From Cadophora sp. MPI-SDFR-AT-0126 (lineage: Eukaryota > Ascomycota > Leotiomycetes > Helotiales > Ploettnerulaceae), in NCBI GenBank assembly GCA_020747065.1, contig JAGMVK010000001.1:3596001-3660000 (forward strand): a stretch of 64,000 nucleotides of DNA. Reading direction: 5' to 3'. Each line of letters opens with the position of its first letter. Position 1 is the first letter of the stretch. The notes beneath the pieces are model-generated. The model saw nothing but the letters and a program-made list of their open reading frames with translations. It was not told the DNA's origin and searched no databases. Below are positions 55,440 to 64,000 of this stretch, in pieces. Made by a program: the position numbers and the translations under genes.

Positions 55440-58040
55440 ATGTCGCGGAATATCACCGACTCAACCAGCAGCCATGGCTCCTCCAACAGCGACGACAGCC
55501 GCCATGAGATCGCAGGGCAAGGCTATATCAGCAGCGCGAACTCCACGCCTCCTCCCACATTTTCTGACCTCGATCGCTGGCGATACCACATCGACTTCCA
55601 GAAATTTAGCAGCGACCTTCAAGCCGCCGCGAACGCAGTCTTTCCCAATGACACAAAATCACGTTACACAAAGGTCTCAGTTCTGATGCTGAGCTGGGAG
55701 AATGAGGATCCAAATTTGCCTGTTTCTCAGGAGATTGATAAACTGTACGATGTGTTTCGTGACTTGTATCGCTACGAAACGGATCGCTGGACGATCCCCG
55801 ACGAGAATTGCCATTATAAATTGACGGAGAAGATCATGGATTACGTCAAGCCTGCGGAGGATAGCAAGACGCATTTGAAAATTGTGTACTATGCGGGACA
55901 TGCGAGACTCACTGAGACGAGGTCGCTGGTGTGGACTAGGTATGTATTTTACATTATCCAGGCGTTCAAGAACAGTTTGCTGACATACGCACTCGGTCTC
56001 AGCGTGAGGAATTATACAAAGCCGAAATGCCCCATTGTCAAATGGGGAGGCATCCAAACCATATTGGAAGAAGCACCGAACGATGTTCTTATCTTATTAG
56101 ACTGTTGCGCATCCGGAACGGCCAATACCAGCGAGGGCGACGGGGTGAATGAACTCATTTCCGCATGTGCGTTCAACGAGACGGCCAATGGTGTTGGACC
56201 ATTCTCGTTCACCAGCGCTCTCGTAACCGAGCTTCGTCTTCTGAGCAACAGACCATCTTTCAGTGTTGGAGAATTATACAAGAAGATATTCTTTCGTACC
56301 CAATGTCGCATGCCAGAGGAGCTGTATGCAGATGGAACCGAGCGAGAAAGACATCCAGCGCCAATCCACCTGGTGCTGACACAAGGCGGTCCAGTGCCCA
56401 GAAGCATCCAGCTTCCTGCGAAAGTTGGTCCTCAAAGACCAGTGCTTGCAACGAGCTCGTGGAAACCCCCACTTTGTTGGAGGTATAATGGCTCAGCTTC
56501 TGCATCCTTCGATTCGGGTACATCGGCTACAGCCAATTGCAGGAACTCCTCTGTTTCCGGACCATCCATCGATCAAGACGCCGCTTATCTATTAGGAACT
56601 TCAATACATCTTGACCCCATAGAGAATATGCCGGAGGCGCTGAAGTATCAACGGGGACCGCGATTACTTTTCGCTATCCGTATGAGAGATACATTTCAGC
56701 CTGGTGATGATATGGTCGAGTTGTTCACGGAGTGGATGCGCTGCATTCCCACGATCGCTGACGAAGTCAATGTCGAGGCTTCGTTTGACAGCTATTCGAC
56801 AATCGTCATCATATCACTGCCTGTATCAGTAGCAGCTTACCTCCCACAAGACCCTTCCATAATATCACTCGGGCCGATAACCTCAGAGAACCGAGTGCTG
56901 ATGCCAGAGAGACATCAGATTCTCCGATCCAACATTCCATACTCAATTCATCAGCGAAACAACTCAGAGCCTGGTCCAAGACGGAAGAGTAAGACCGTTG
57001 AGCACCCCGGGAACTTCGTTGGTGATTTTGTACCATCGGCGCAGTCATCGCTATCTGCTATCCTTGATCTCCTACCGAAAGTCAACACATACGACCTGCA
57101 AATCATTCTTGATTCCATTGAAACTATCAAGCGTTCCGCGGGAATTTACGAGTCGAAATCAGAGTCTGAGCCCATCAATAGCAACGAGGTGCGTGGCGGT
57201 CCAAGGTTTACAAGACTCGGAATCGGGTACCGATCGTCAAAGAACATCCCACGATCAAACCGGAAGCCGGCTACCAGCATGTCTCATCTTCCCAAGAAAG
57301 CAGATAATGAGGAAGACTTTGATGCAGTGGCGCCATCTCTGATATCGGACTCGGGCCGACTATCAAAGTCCATGAATCCTTACCCCATCGCTGAAAATCG
57401 AGATTCTTTCCAGTCCATGAGCTCCCTCAGTTCTGTCGAGACAGACTCGAGCCTGAAAAGTCAGCGGTCTTCTACTTCTACCATCGCTACTCGTTTCAGT
57501 CACCTCTCTGAGTTCAATCCCCAAAACACAGCACGGAATTCAGGAACACCTCATAGACTAAAGGAAGAGCCGGATCCTCCATCACCAAGCTCTAGAGATA
57601 TCTACGTGCCAGATGACACAATACACTGCACTTTCTTACACTGCAGTTACACATTTTCTGACGATGCTGCTCGGGTACAGCACGAACGAAGCGCTCACGA
57701 ATTCAACGGCACATTTACCTGTCTCCTCGACGCTTGCGCCTCATCTTGCAGCTTCCCCTGTTTCCAAATCTGCCACTTCAAACCTTTTCAAACCCAACGC
57801 TGGGATCTCCTCAGAGCACATCTCCAAAAAGAACATCCCGAAAACAAATTCACACTCTACACGCTGCCGAATTCTTGGACCGGGAAGTATGAGCGTATGG
57901 GAAGTGGATGGAATTGTGGGGAATGTGGGAGGTTCTTAGGGAATTGGAAGGAGAATTCGAGTGCAATCAATAGGCATTTTGAGAACTGTCCTGTGAAGAT
58001 GGAGAGGTTGAAGGAGAAGGATGGGATGGCGGGGAAATAA
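55440..58040 (+). CDS. Caspase-fold protein with C-terminal zinc-finger-like segments
   Basis: 845 residues from exons 55440-55939 and 56003-58040 (63-base intron, multiple of three). After a Ser-rich start the caspase-like (peptidase C14) domain spans about residues 40-300. The first catalytic block is KIVYYAGHARL with the histidine, and the second is DVLILLDCCASGTA with the nucleophilic cysteine after a hydrophobic strand. Splicing joins LVWTS to VRNYTKPKCPIVKWGGIQTI, so the intron lies between the two catalytic blocks. A long, mostly disordered Ser/Pro/Arg region follows. The C-terminus (about 715-845) has Cys/His spacings like C2H2 fingers: CTFLHCSYTFSDDAARVQHE, CLLDACASSC...HLQKEH, and WNCGECGRFLGNW...HFENC. 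The combination suggests a signalling or death protease-like protein rather than a simple metacaspase. Whether it is active is unknown. Confidence 0.82.
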   Translation: MSRNITDSTSSHGSSNSDDSRHEIAGQGYISSANSTPPPTFSDLDRWRYHIDFQKFSSDLQAAANAVFPNDTKSRYTKVSVLMLSWENEDPNLPVSQEIDKLYDVFRDLYRYETDRWTIPDENCHYKLTEKIMDYVKPAEDSKTHLKIVYYAGHARLTETRSLVWTRYVFYIIQAFKNSLLTYALGLSVRNYTKPKCPIVKWGGIQTILEEAPNDVLILLDCCASGTANTSEGDGVNELISACAFNETANGVGPFSFTSALVTELRLLSNRPSFSVGELYKKIFFRTQCRMPEELYADGTERERHPAPIHLVLTQGGPVPRSIQLPAKVGPQRPVLATSSWKPPLCWRYNGSASASFDSGTSATANCRNSSVSGPSIDQDAAYLLGTSIHLDPIENMPEALKYQRGPRLLFAIRMRDTFQPGDDMVELFTEWMRCIPTIADEVNVEASFDSYSTIVIISLPVSVAAYLPQDPSIISLGPITSENRVLMPERHQILRSNIPYSIHQRNNSEPGPRRKSKTVEHPGNFVGDFVPSAQSSLSAILDLLPKVNTYDLQIILDSIETIKRSAGIYESKSESEPINSNEVRGGPRFTRLGIGYRSSKNIPRSNRKPATSMSHLPKKADNEEDFDAVAPSLISDSGRLSKSMNPYPIAENRDSFQSMSSLSSVETDSSLKSQRSSTSTIATRFSHLSEFNPQNTARNSGTPHRLKEEPDPPSPSSRDIYVPDDTIHCTFLHCSYTFSDDAARVQHERSAHEFNGTFTCLLDACASSCSFPCFQICHFKPFQTQRWDLLRAHLQKEHPENKFTLYTLPNSWTGKYERMGSGWNCGECGRFLGNWKENSSAINRHFENCPVKMERLKEKDGMAGK

Positions 58041-58518
58041 CAGGTCGGCTTTTGCATCAATCGTTGATCCGAGTCAAAATCCCAAAGAAAAATACGACAT
58101 CCTGATAGATAGATGAAAAGAAAAAATTGTTCACAAAATCGTGTGTAAAGGGACCGGATCAACAGGAAGATTTCTTCCTCGTGGCACTCTGTTACACAAA
58201 GTTTCTGCACGCCCATACTATCATATTGCTGATTGCAGCTCACAGCACACCACCCCTGACATGTTCCTTACCCCGGCCGACGCTACTGTCAGCACCCCGC
58301 AATCAGACTTACCTAGGTACCCCGCATAGGCTATCGGCTACCTGGTCAGCTTCAACTCCATGGAGACGGATTTGACGACACTTCCTGAATTCGTACTTTT
58401 TTCTCTTTTTAATACTTGCCATCATGCCATGTTGTTACAATAAAAACAACTCCACCCCGTATTTGAGGCCGTTTAATCATCACAACGATCTTCTTTTGTC
58501 ATCAGTCGTGTATTCAAT
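58041..58518. other. Intergenic, promoter of the PhyH gene
   Basis: No gene. Pyrimidine-rich near the end. Confidence 0.4.
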
Positions 58519-59778
58519 ATGGTACGCTTCTTTCTATCTTCTCGCCAACTAAATTTCATATAATATAATCGTTCTTTTCTCGATATCCTCCCAAACTTTT
58601 CTTTGCTAACCAGCATATTCAGTCAGAAGAGAAACACGGTGGAGCGTACCTCCGCGCAAGCACGATCCACGATCGTGTTCAGCTAGGAGAAGGGACGACT
58701 TTCCTTCCTGGTCCAAAAGATCCTGTAGGTCAAATACCTGTCTCTTGACATCTGAATCATCTGGTTTCAAAGGTTTTCCTCTATAGAGACTTCTTCCGTC
58801 CCCTCCGATCTTCGAGAAACTATAGACAAAGACTGATTGATTACCTCAGTCTGTCGCCAATCTAATAGACCAAGTCCTCGAACACGGCTACGTGATCCTC
58901 CCCCGCATCTTCGCACCCCAACAAGTCTCCCTCGCCAACTCCGAGCTCGCCCGTCTCACTTCACTACCTTCAGGTCCAGCCTCCGCCGGCGGCCGCAATT
59001 CCTTCGAAGGATACAGCACCAAGAGGATATACTCATTATGCGACAAGAGCCGAGCGTTCGATTGCTTCCCGATCCACGAGACGGTCATGAAGCTCAACGA
59101 TTATTTTCTGCAGCCAGCGTATTTGATGACGAGTTATCATACGGTGGTTATTGAGCCGGGGGAGAAGGAACAGGAGATTCATACGGATGATGGGTTGATT
59201 GCTTTACCGAGGCCGAGGCCTTTGATGGGAATTGTGAGTTCGACCTTTCTTACAGAACTTTTACGATATGATGGAATACTGACGCTAACTTTGATCAGGG
59301 AACAATGGTAGCCCTCGACGACTTCACCCCCACCAACGGCGCCACAACCCTAATCCCCGGCTCCCACCTCTGGCCCGACAGCCGGCGCCCTTCCCGCTCC
59401 GAAATGATCCCCGCCATCATGCCAGCGGGTTCCATGGTCTACTTCCTCAACACCGTCTGGCACTCCGGCGGAGCCAACACATCCTCCTCTCCACGCCGGA
59501 GCATGACGATACAATACTGCCAGCCGTGGATCCGCACGTATGAGAATTTCACTGTTGCGCAGGGATGGGAGGATCTGGATGCGCTGCCGAAGAGACTGCT
59601 GCGGCTGATGGGGTTTAGTACGCATGATTTTATGGGGTATGTGGATGGGAGGAGTCCGAGGGCGGGGGTGGAGATGAGGAAGAAGAGGTTGTTGGAGTGG
59701 GGTGCGAGACAGAGAGGTAGAGGGGACGGAGAGGAAGAGGGGGGTGAAGGGCAGGAAAGGCAGAGGTCGAAGCTGTAG
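58519..59778 (+). CDS. Peroxisomal phytanoyl-CoA dioxygenase (PhyH) family protein
   Basis: 325 residues from exons 58519-58521, 58614-58724, 58850-59233 and 59299-59778. The first coding exon is just the ATG before a GTACGC donor. Acceptors at 58613 or 58622 both keep phase, giving MHIQSEEKHGG or MSEEKHGG. The Fe(II)/2-oxoglutarate oxygenase core is visible: IHTDDGLIALPRPRP with the HxD iron ligands, GTMVALDDFTPTNGATTLIP with GSHLW, and YFLNTVWHSGGANTSSSPRR carrying the distal His and the 2-oxoglutarate-binding Arg. The C-terminus RSKL is a canonical PTS1 signal, so it should act in peroxisomes. Related fungal enzymes serve fatty-acid alpha-oxidation or secondary metabolism; substrate unassigned. 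Confidence 0.88.
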
Positions 59779-60112
59779 ATTTGAGGAATCTTGAAATTAT
59801 CGACTGATTACTACTCAGGGAGGAGCGAGATTCTCTATTTCCGGTCTCATTTTGAACCTGTAATTCTTGGTGTTGTGTGATATGACACAGTCGAAACGTC
59901 AACGCCATCTAAATGAGCTAGTGGTATACTGGCATCTTCTTCATCTACTCATGCCAATTTGAGACGCTCCACAACAATTTCAGTGTGCTAGTATAGGACA
60001 GCGAAGTCAAAGCAGTCGACGAGATACAATGAATCATCACACAAGTCTGAATGAAGAGCGAGGTATATGACTCATGTTAAGACAGGAATCACTCTATAAC
60101 TATGCTCGCTTG
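59779..60112. other. Gap between convergent genes
   Basis: AT-rich 3' flanks, nothing coding. Confidence 0.4.
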
Positions 60113-61666
60113 TTATGCCTCAGTCAAAACAGCCGTCGCCCAAGCCGTCAAATTATACTTCTCCCCCTCCACCCTCGCCGTCCTCCACATGCTTCCCCCT
60201 GTACTCAAATCCACCACCTCCGCCACTCCGCTCCCAAAGCCCCAAATCCTCACCTCAGCCGTCTCATTCAACTTATTAACCAGCAGCACTTTCCTCTTCC
60301 CCTCCTTCGTCAGAAACCCCTGCGCATGCACACTAGCACCCAGATCCTTCCCCTTGAAAAGCGTCTCCACAACCGTATCGCCCGCCCTAAAACTCTTCTG
60401 CAGGAGATGCAATACACGACCTCTGGCGTTCAATTCGCCGCTCCAGTAGTCTACGAGACTGACGCTGGGGAATTGTCCGGGATAGCCGACGAGTTGGCTC
60501 TCGCCTACGACGTCGATGCCCATCGTGACGACTTGCGCGAAAACATATGCGAACACGCCACCGCTCCAGACGAAATACTCCGGCGGAACTTCATACCCCG
60601 GATATATGATCGTTGCGCCTTGCGGATCGAACGTCCCGATCTCGTTCAACGTACTGCGTGTATTCGGCGACAACCGTTTACGAATCTCTTCGATACTCTG
60701 AACATCCATGATGAACTGATCCGTCTGCGCAAACGCCTGAGCCGCCTCCCCTTCCGACGTCGAAATGCTCGGCATGCCATAGAAATGATAGCTGACGAAA
60801 TCGATCGGAGTACCCGGTTTATGGTTTGCTGGATCCAGAAACGTCTCGAAATAGCTCATATCCCTTGAATTATCTCCAAGTGCCAGTCCGACGAATTTAG
60901 TTCCGGGAGACACCTTCTGCACAGCCTCAACAATTACGTCGTATACCTGGTTGTAAAACGCAGCAGACATGCTATGCTCGGCTTCAATCTCATTCAGGAC
61001 TTCCCAGTATTCGATCGTGTAGCTGTGTCCCGAATGATGATACACGCCACACTCATCCACAAACCCACCTTTCACATACCAGCTCACCAACCTCTCATAA
61101 TAATCCGCGACTTCTCTCAACGATGCATCGCGTAACTCCGTGCCTTTATTGTACCCAAAATCAATGGCGTTAATGTCACGTGGGTAATCATACGTCTGCC
61201 CCTCTGGAATGAGCCACATCCAGCCGGGCGTCGTGCTGAAATTGATCATATGCGAGACGTTTGGCGTAGCGGCGTAAAAATCAGCCATAAGCTCGTCGGC
61301 ATATGTGAAGTTCCAGCTGGTGATACATGTTGTGGGGGCCAGGATGACGGGTGCTTCGATCTCAGGGACGGAGAGCAGCGGGTACGGAAACCAGGGCACG
61401 AAGCGGATGTAGTCGGCGGAGATGGTGGAGAGGGATTTGTAGGCGGTGTCGTGGATGCTGCTGTTGCGGAGGAGGGGCGGGTTGACGACTACTTGGAGCG
61501 TGTTGGTTGTTTTGGAGGTTATGATGGGGACGTCCCAGTTGATTGTGATGTTTAGGGGAGAGGATGTCTCTGGGTGTTCTTCTTGGAGGGGCTCCTGGGC
61601 GATTCTGGCTGCTGTGACTGTTGAGAAAAGGCCGATTATGACCGTTGGTAAAGTGAATAGTATCAT
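60113..61666 (-). CDS. Secreted GH39-like glycoside hydrolase
   Basis: 517 residues, single exon. Signal peptide MILFTLPTVIIGLFSTVTAA. A TIM-barrel clan GH-A pattern follows: HMINFSTTPGWMW, YTIEYWEVLNEIEAEHSMS with the acid/base glutamate in NE, VSYHFYGMPSISTSEGEAAQ, and a candidate nucleophile in RSTLNEIGTFDPQG. A beta-sandwich-like C-terminal part (VLLVNKLNETAEVRIWGF) completes the usual GH39-type layout. Many N-glycosylation sites (NITINW, NSSIH, NFTY, NVSHM, NLTAW) fit secretion. GH39 members act on beta-xylosides or iduronides; fungal ones are poorly studied, so the substrate (plant hemicellulose or another glycan) is inference. Confidence 0.8.
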   Translation of the reverse strand: MILFTLPTVIIGLFSTVTAARIAQEPLQEEHPETSSPLNITINWDVPIITSKTTNTLQVVVNPPLLRNSSIHDTAYKSLSTISADYIRFVPWFPYPLLSVPEIEAPVILAPTTCITSWNFTYADELMADFYAATPNVSHMINFSTTPGWMWLIPEGQTYDYPRDINAIDFGYNKGTELRDASLREVADYYERLVSWYVKGGFVDECGVYHHSGHSYTIEYWEVLNEIEAEHSMSAAFYNQVYDVIVEAVQKVSPGTKFVGLALGDNSRDMSYFETFLDPANHKPGTPIDFVSYHFYGMPSISTSEGEAAQAFAQTDQFIMDVQSIEEIRKRLSPNTRSTLNEIGTFDPQGATIIYPGYEVPPEYFVWSGGVFAYVFAQVVTMGIDVVGESQLVGYPGQFPSVSLVDYWSGELNARGRVLHLLQKSFRAGDTVVETLFKGKDLGASVHAQGFLTKEGKRKVLLVNKLNETAEVRIWGFGSGVAEVVDLSTGGSMWRTARVEGEKYNLTAWATAVLTEA

Positions 61667-63041
61667 TGTGACCCTGGCTTGTGTTGGTGTAACCGGTACG
61701 CAGATGAGATGTTGTGAAATATCTTTATCTGAAATCTAAACTTCGCGCCTCGGCGTCGTGCCGTCTCTTGCGTTTCAAACACAACTGAAACTTGCGGGGA
61801 AAGAGCGGAGATCGAGAAATGAAGAATACACTTGAAGTGTCTTGGGAAAGAAAAACAACCACAATTTTGCCCTGCAAAATTCTAATAAAGATATGTAAAC
61901 AATGTGTTTCCGACCTGCTGATAAAACTCTTCATGCATGTTTCTGAAGTCCTGGTGTCGGGTGACATCGGCACGGGTCCCTCGCTACAGGGGCATTTGTT
62001 CCTGTTTTGGTTACCCCGCACCTCGTTTCCAAGACCCCGCCAACCTTAAATACAAGCCCAAGAGAATCGACATCTGTCTCGTGTTCTGCTGCATAACAAA
62101 ACAGTGTCGATAATTGCACATACTTCCGACTCTCCACTTGAGTACTCCGATGATATGCTCTCGTGCGATTCCTCAGTCCACCAGACAATTATATCCTCGT
62201 TCACGTTACCACTGCCCCTCCCTCCACTCTGGTTCGGCACGCACACGGTGGTGAGGACATTCCGACAGACATTCCGATTAGCTGATGTTGATACCATCGA
62301 CAGCCCCTTACATGACGCATATCTTCACGGCATCGATGATCGGCGTGACACGGTCAACATATCTTCCAAGAAACTTTAAGAAGATGAGGACCCCTAAAGT
62401 TATGGGCGTGGTTTGAACTTTACTCAAGCGGATTCCCTGTATTTTGTTGACCGCCGCATGGACAGGAGCAGCTTCCAAAAGTTTGACAGTTCTCACCGTC
62501 TCTTTCCGCGATTGGCAAGCGGTGTCAGAACCATTGTTTGTTCCGGACCATACGAGCCGCGAAATGTCCGAGCATGCAAGGACAATAAGCCCTTGTATCC
62601 TGTTCAGGCAATTGGTGTCGAGGGTTCGCATATGAACTGCACTTACTTCTTACTTGGCGTGCTTAGATTTCGAGTCTTTATTTTCTTTTCAGGTTTTTGA
62701 TTTTCCAGATATATTGGAGGTCTCGGGCTTAACAAAACCGTCGCTTTTATTGAGCAAGCATACTGAACAGCACAGCGTTAAATCCACGAAGATAGGCTGC
62801 TTCTGGAACTCTAAGAGATAGCCAATCAGCAGAGTGGAGCCCCTGAGGACGATCTGGCTGACAGCTGGTAAGCGAGCGGCAAATGGGTCAGCACTAGTAC
62901 CCACCTGCAACATTACTTCAAGTCATCTCACTTCGTTCCTTTTAAGTTCCTCTGTCACACGTTTGAGATTGATTCTGGCCACAGCAGCGAGCTGCATAAT
63001 AAGTAATACGACCACTGGCCAGAATTGATCGAAATTGAAAG
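61667..63041. other. Intergenic between divergent genes
   Basis: About 1.4 kb between the GH39-like and P450 starts. Short overlapping frames on both strands carry no domain. No promoter element stands out. Confidence 0.4.
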
Positions 63042-64000
63042 ATGGTATCGACAGCGGATTTGCCCAAGAATTGGGTGTGGATGGGCGTCAGCGCCGCTGG
63101 CATCTACCTCATCTTCTTCATCGTGAAATTTATCAATCATCGAAGATTCTACAAAAACCTGGTACATCTCCGCTCCCATTCCCATGCCCTAGACCACAAA
63201 CTATGAAAGCAAATCTAACAGACAACCAAGCCCACCCCACCTCACTCCATGCTCCTCGGTAACCTCAAAGTCGTCGGCGAGGCCATGAAGCGCTACCCAC
63301 CAGACATACACCCACAACCAATGTTCACCGAAATGGGCCAGGAGAACAACCTCCGCGGCCTCTTCTACGTCGACCTCTTCCCCTTCTCCGAATCCATGGT
63401 CTTCATCACGGATCCCGGCGTCGCACTCCAAGCCCAAACCTCACCAAACTTCTACCGACACCCCTTCGTGAAGTCATTTCTCCGAGGCGTCGTAGGCACG
63501 AAAAGCATCTTCTCAACTAACGGCGCAGAATGGTCACGTCAGCGATCATGGTTCGCGCCTTCGTTCTCGCTGGCGCATTTGTTGAAGCTGGTTCCAGGCA
63601 TGATTGAGGAGAGTTTGGTGTTCAAGGAGAAACTCACGAGATTTGCTGTTTCTGGCGAGGTCTTCTCTATGAACGATGCGACGATGAAATTGGCGATTGA
63701 TTTCATCGGACGGACAGTTGGTGATATCCGTTTAAAATCTCAGACGGAGTACAGTCCTATCCAAGACCATTTTGTCAAGGCGCTGAGTTGGACGGCGGGC
63801 CAGACCGATTCATTGTGGAAGAAAGCGCTAAGTCCATTCATGATGGATTGGTATACGAGGAAATTGGATAGGATGCTGGGTGAGGTGATTCAGGAGAAGT
63901 ACAGAAGTGGCAGGGATGATGGCGTGGAGAAGAGCGTTTTGGATCTGGCTTTGAAGGGGTACTTGAAGGATACTGGGAAGGTCGGAGGAGCGAAGGCTGT
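63042..64000 (+). CDS. Cytochrome P450, 3' end beyond window
   Basis: Partial. Exon 1 (63042-63161) encodes MVSTADLPKNWVWMGVSAAG and an N-terminal membrane anchor (IYLIFFIVKFINHRRF). Exon 2 starts at 63222 (60-base intron, phase 0) with TTKPTPPHSMLLGNLKVVGE and runs off the right edge. Typical early P450 features: the proline-rich hinge before the LGN, SMVFITDPGVALQAQTSPNF, the C-helix W-R motif GAEWSRQRSWFAPSFSLAH, and DIGR-like DFIGRTVGD. The I-helix, ExxR and haem-binding cysteine lie outside, so activity cannot be judged. ER-bound monooxygenase. Its start resembles sterigmatocystin-type StcS/CYP families only in general style. Confidence 0.85.

Noticed and set aside
60074..60868. 264-codon plus-strand frame
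   Set aside because: Lies antisense to the GH39-like coding sequence, has no domain and an Arg/Leu-rich shadow composition.
1..64000. Transposon, tRNA, rRNA or CRISPR features
   Set aside because: No terminal repeats, transposase or reverse-transcriptase motifs, cloverleaf-like segments or spaced repeats were found by eye. The 99-bp repeats are ankyrin codons.

Overview
This window comes from a filamentous ascomycete (Pezizomycotina). Genes carry short GT-AG introns of about 45-105 bases with CTAAC- or CTGAC-like branch sites. The families are typically fungal: Zn2Cys6 regulator, HET domain, NACHT-ankyrin receptor, fungal rhodopsin-like membrane protein, DUF3824 and the autophagy E1 Atg7. 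A leotiomycete is my guess, but nothing here fixes the class. I saw no tRNA, rRNA, CRISPR array or intact transposon.

Layout. 0-2.6 kb: mostly non-coding, with hints of a small minus-strand gene. 2.6-8.4 kb: a large RS/alanine-glycine-rich DUF3824 protein and an F-box-like/LRR-like protein. 8.6-11.2 kb: a minus-strand gene with several SANT-like modules that looks decayed by in-frame stops. 11.2-14.6 kb: empty. 14.6-19.5 kb: a peroxisomal acyl-CoA ligase with one apparent frameshift, a small secreted protein, and a haloperoxidase-type alpha/beta hydrolase. 21.0-25.7 kb: a Zn2Cys6 transcription factor divergently paired with a monocarboxylate-type MFS transporter. 26.6-33.4 kb: a housekeeping block of dCMP deaminase, Atg7 and a mitochondrial PPR protein.

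33.9-50.9 kb is enriched in self/non-self recognition and cell-death families. It holds a complete NACHT-ankyrin receptor (NLR-like) followed on the same strand by a complete HET-domain gene. Next come a decayed MFS fragment and a 7-TM orphan bracketed by C18 and G15 homopolymers, a secreted alpha/beta hydrolase, a rhodopsin-like membrane protein, and a second HET gene that is frameshifted at its PSWSW motif. At 55.4-58.0 kb lies a caspase-fold protein with C-terminal zinc-finger-like segments. 51.3-64 kb otherwise carries accessory metabolism: a catalase-like haem protein, a cupin, a PhyH dioxygenase with a peroxisomal SKL tail, a secreted GH39-like glycosidase, and a cytochrome P450 cut by the window edge.

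The parts most worth a second look are the NLR (Walker A on a 25-base exon, 99-bp ankyrin repeats), the caspase/zinc-finger fusion, the HET pseudogene and the SANT-module pseudogene. Exon models were built by eye. Where stated, exon lengths sum to a multiple of three and splice phases agree.
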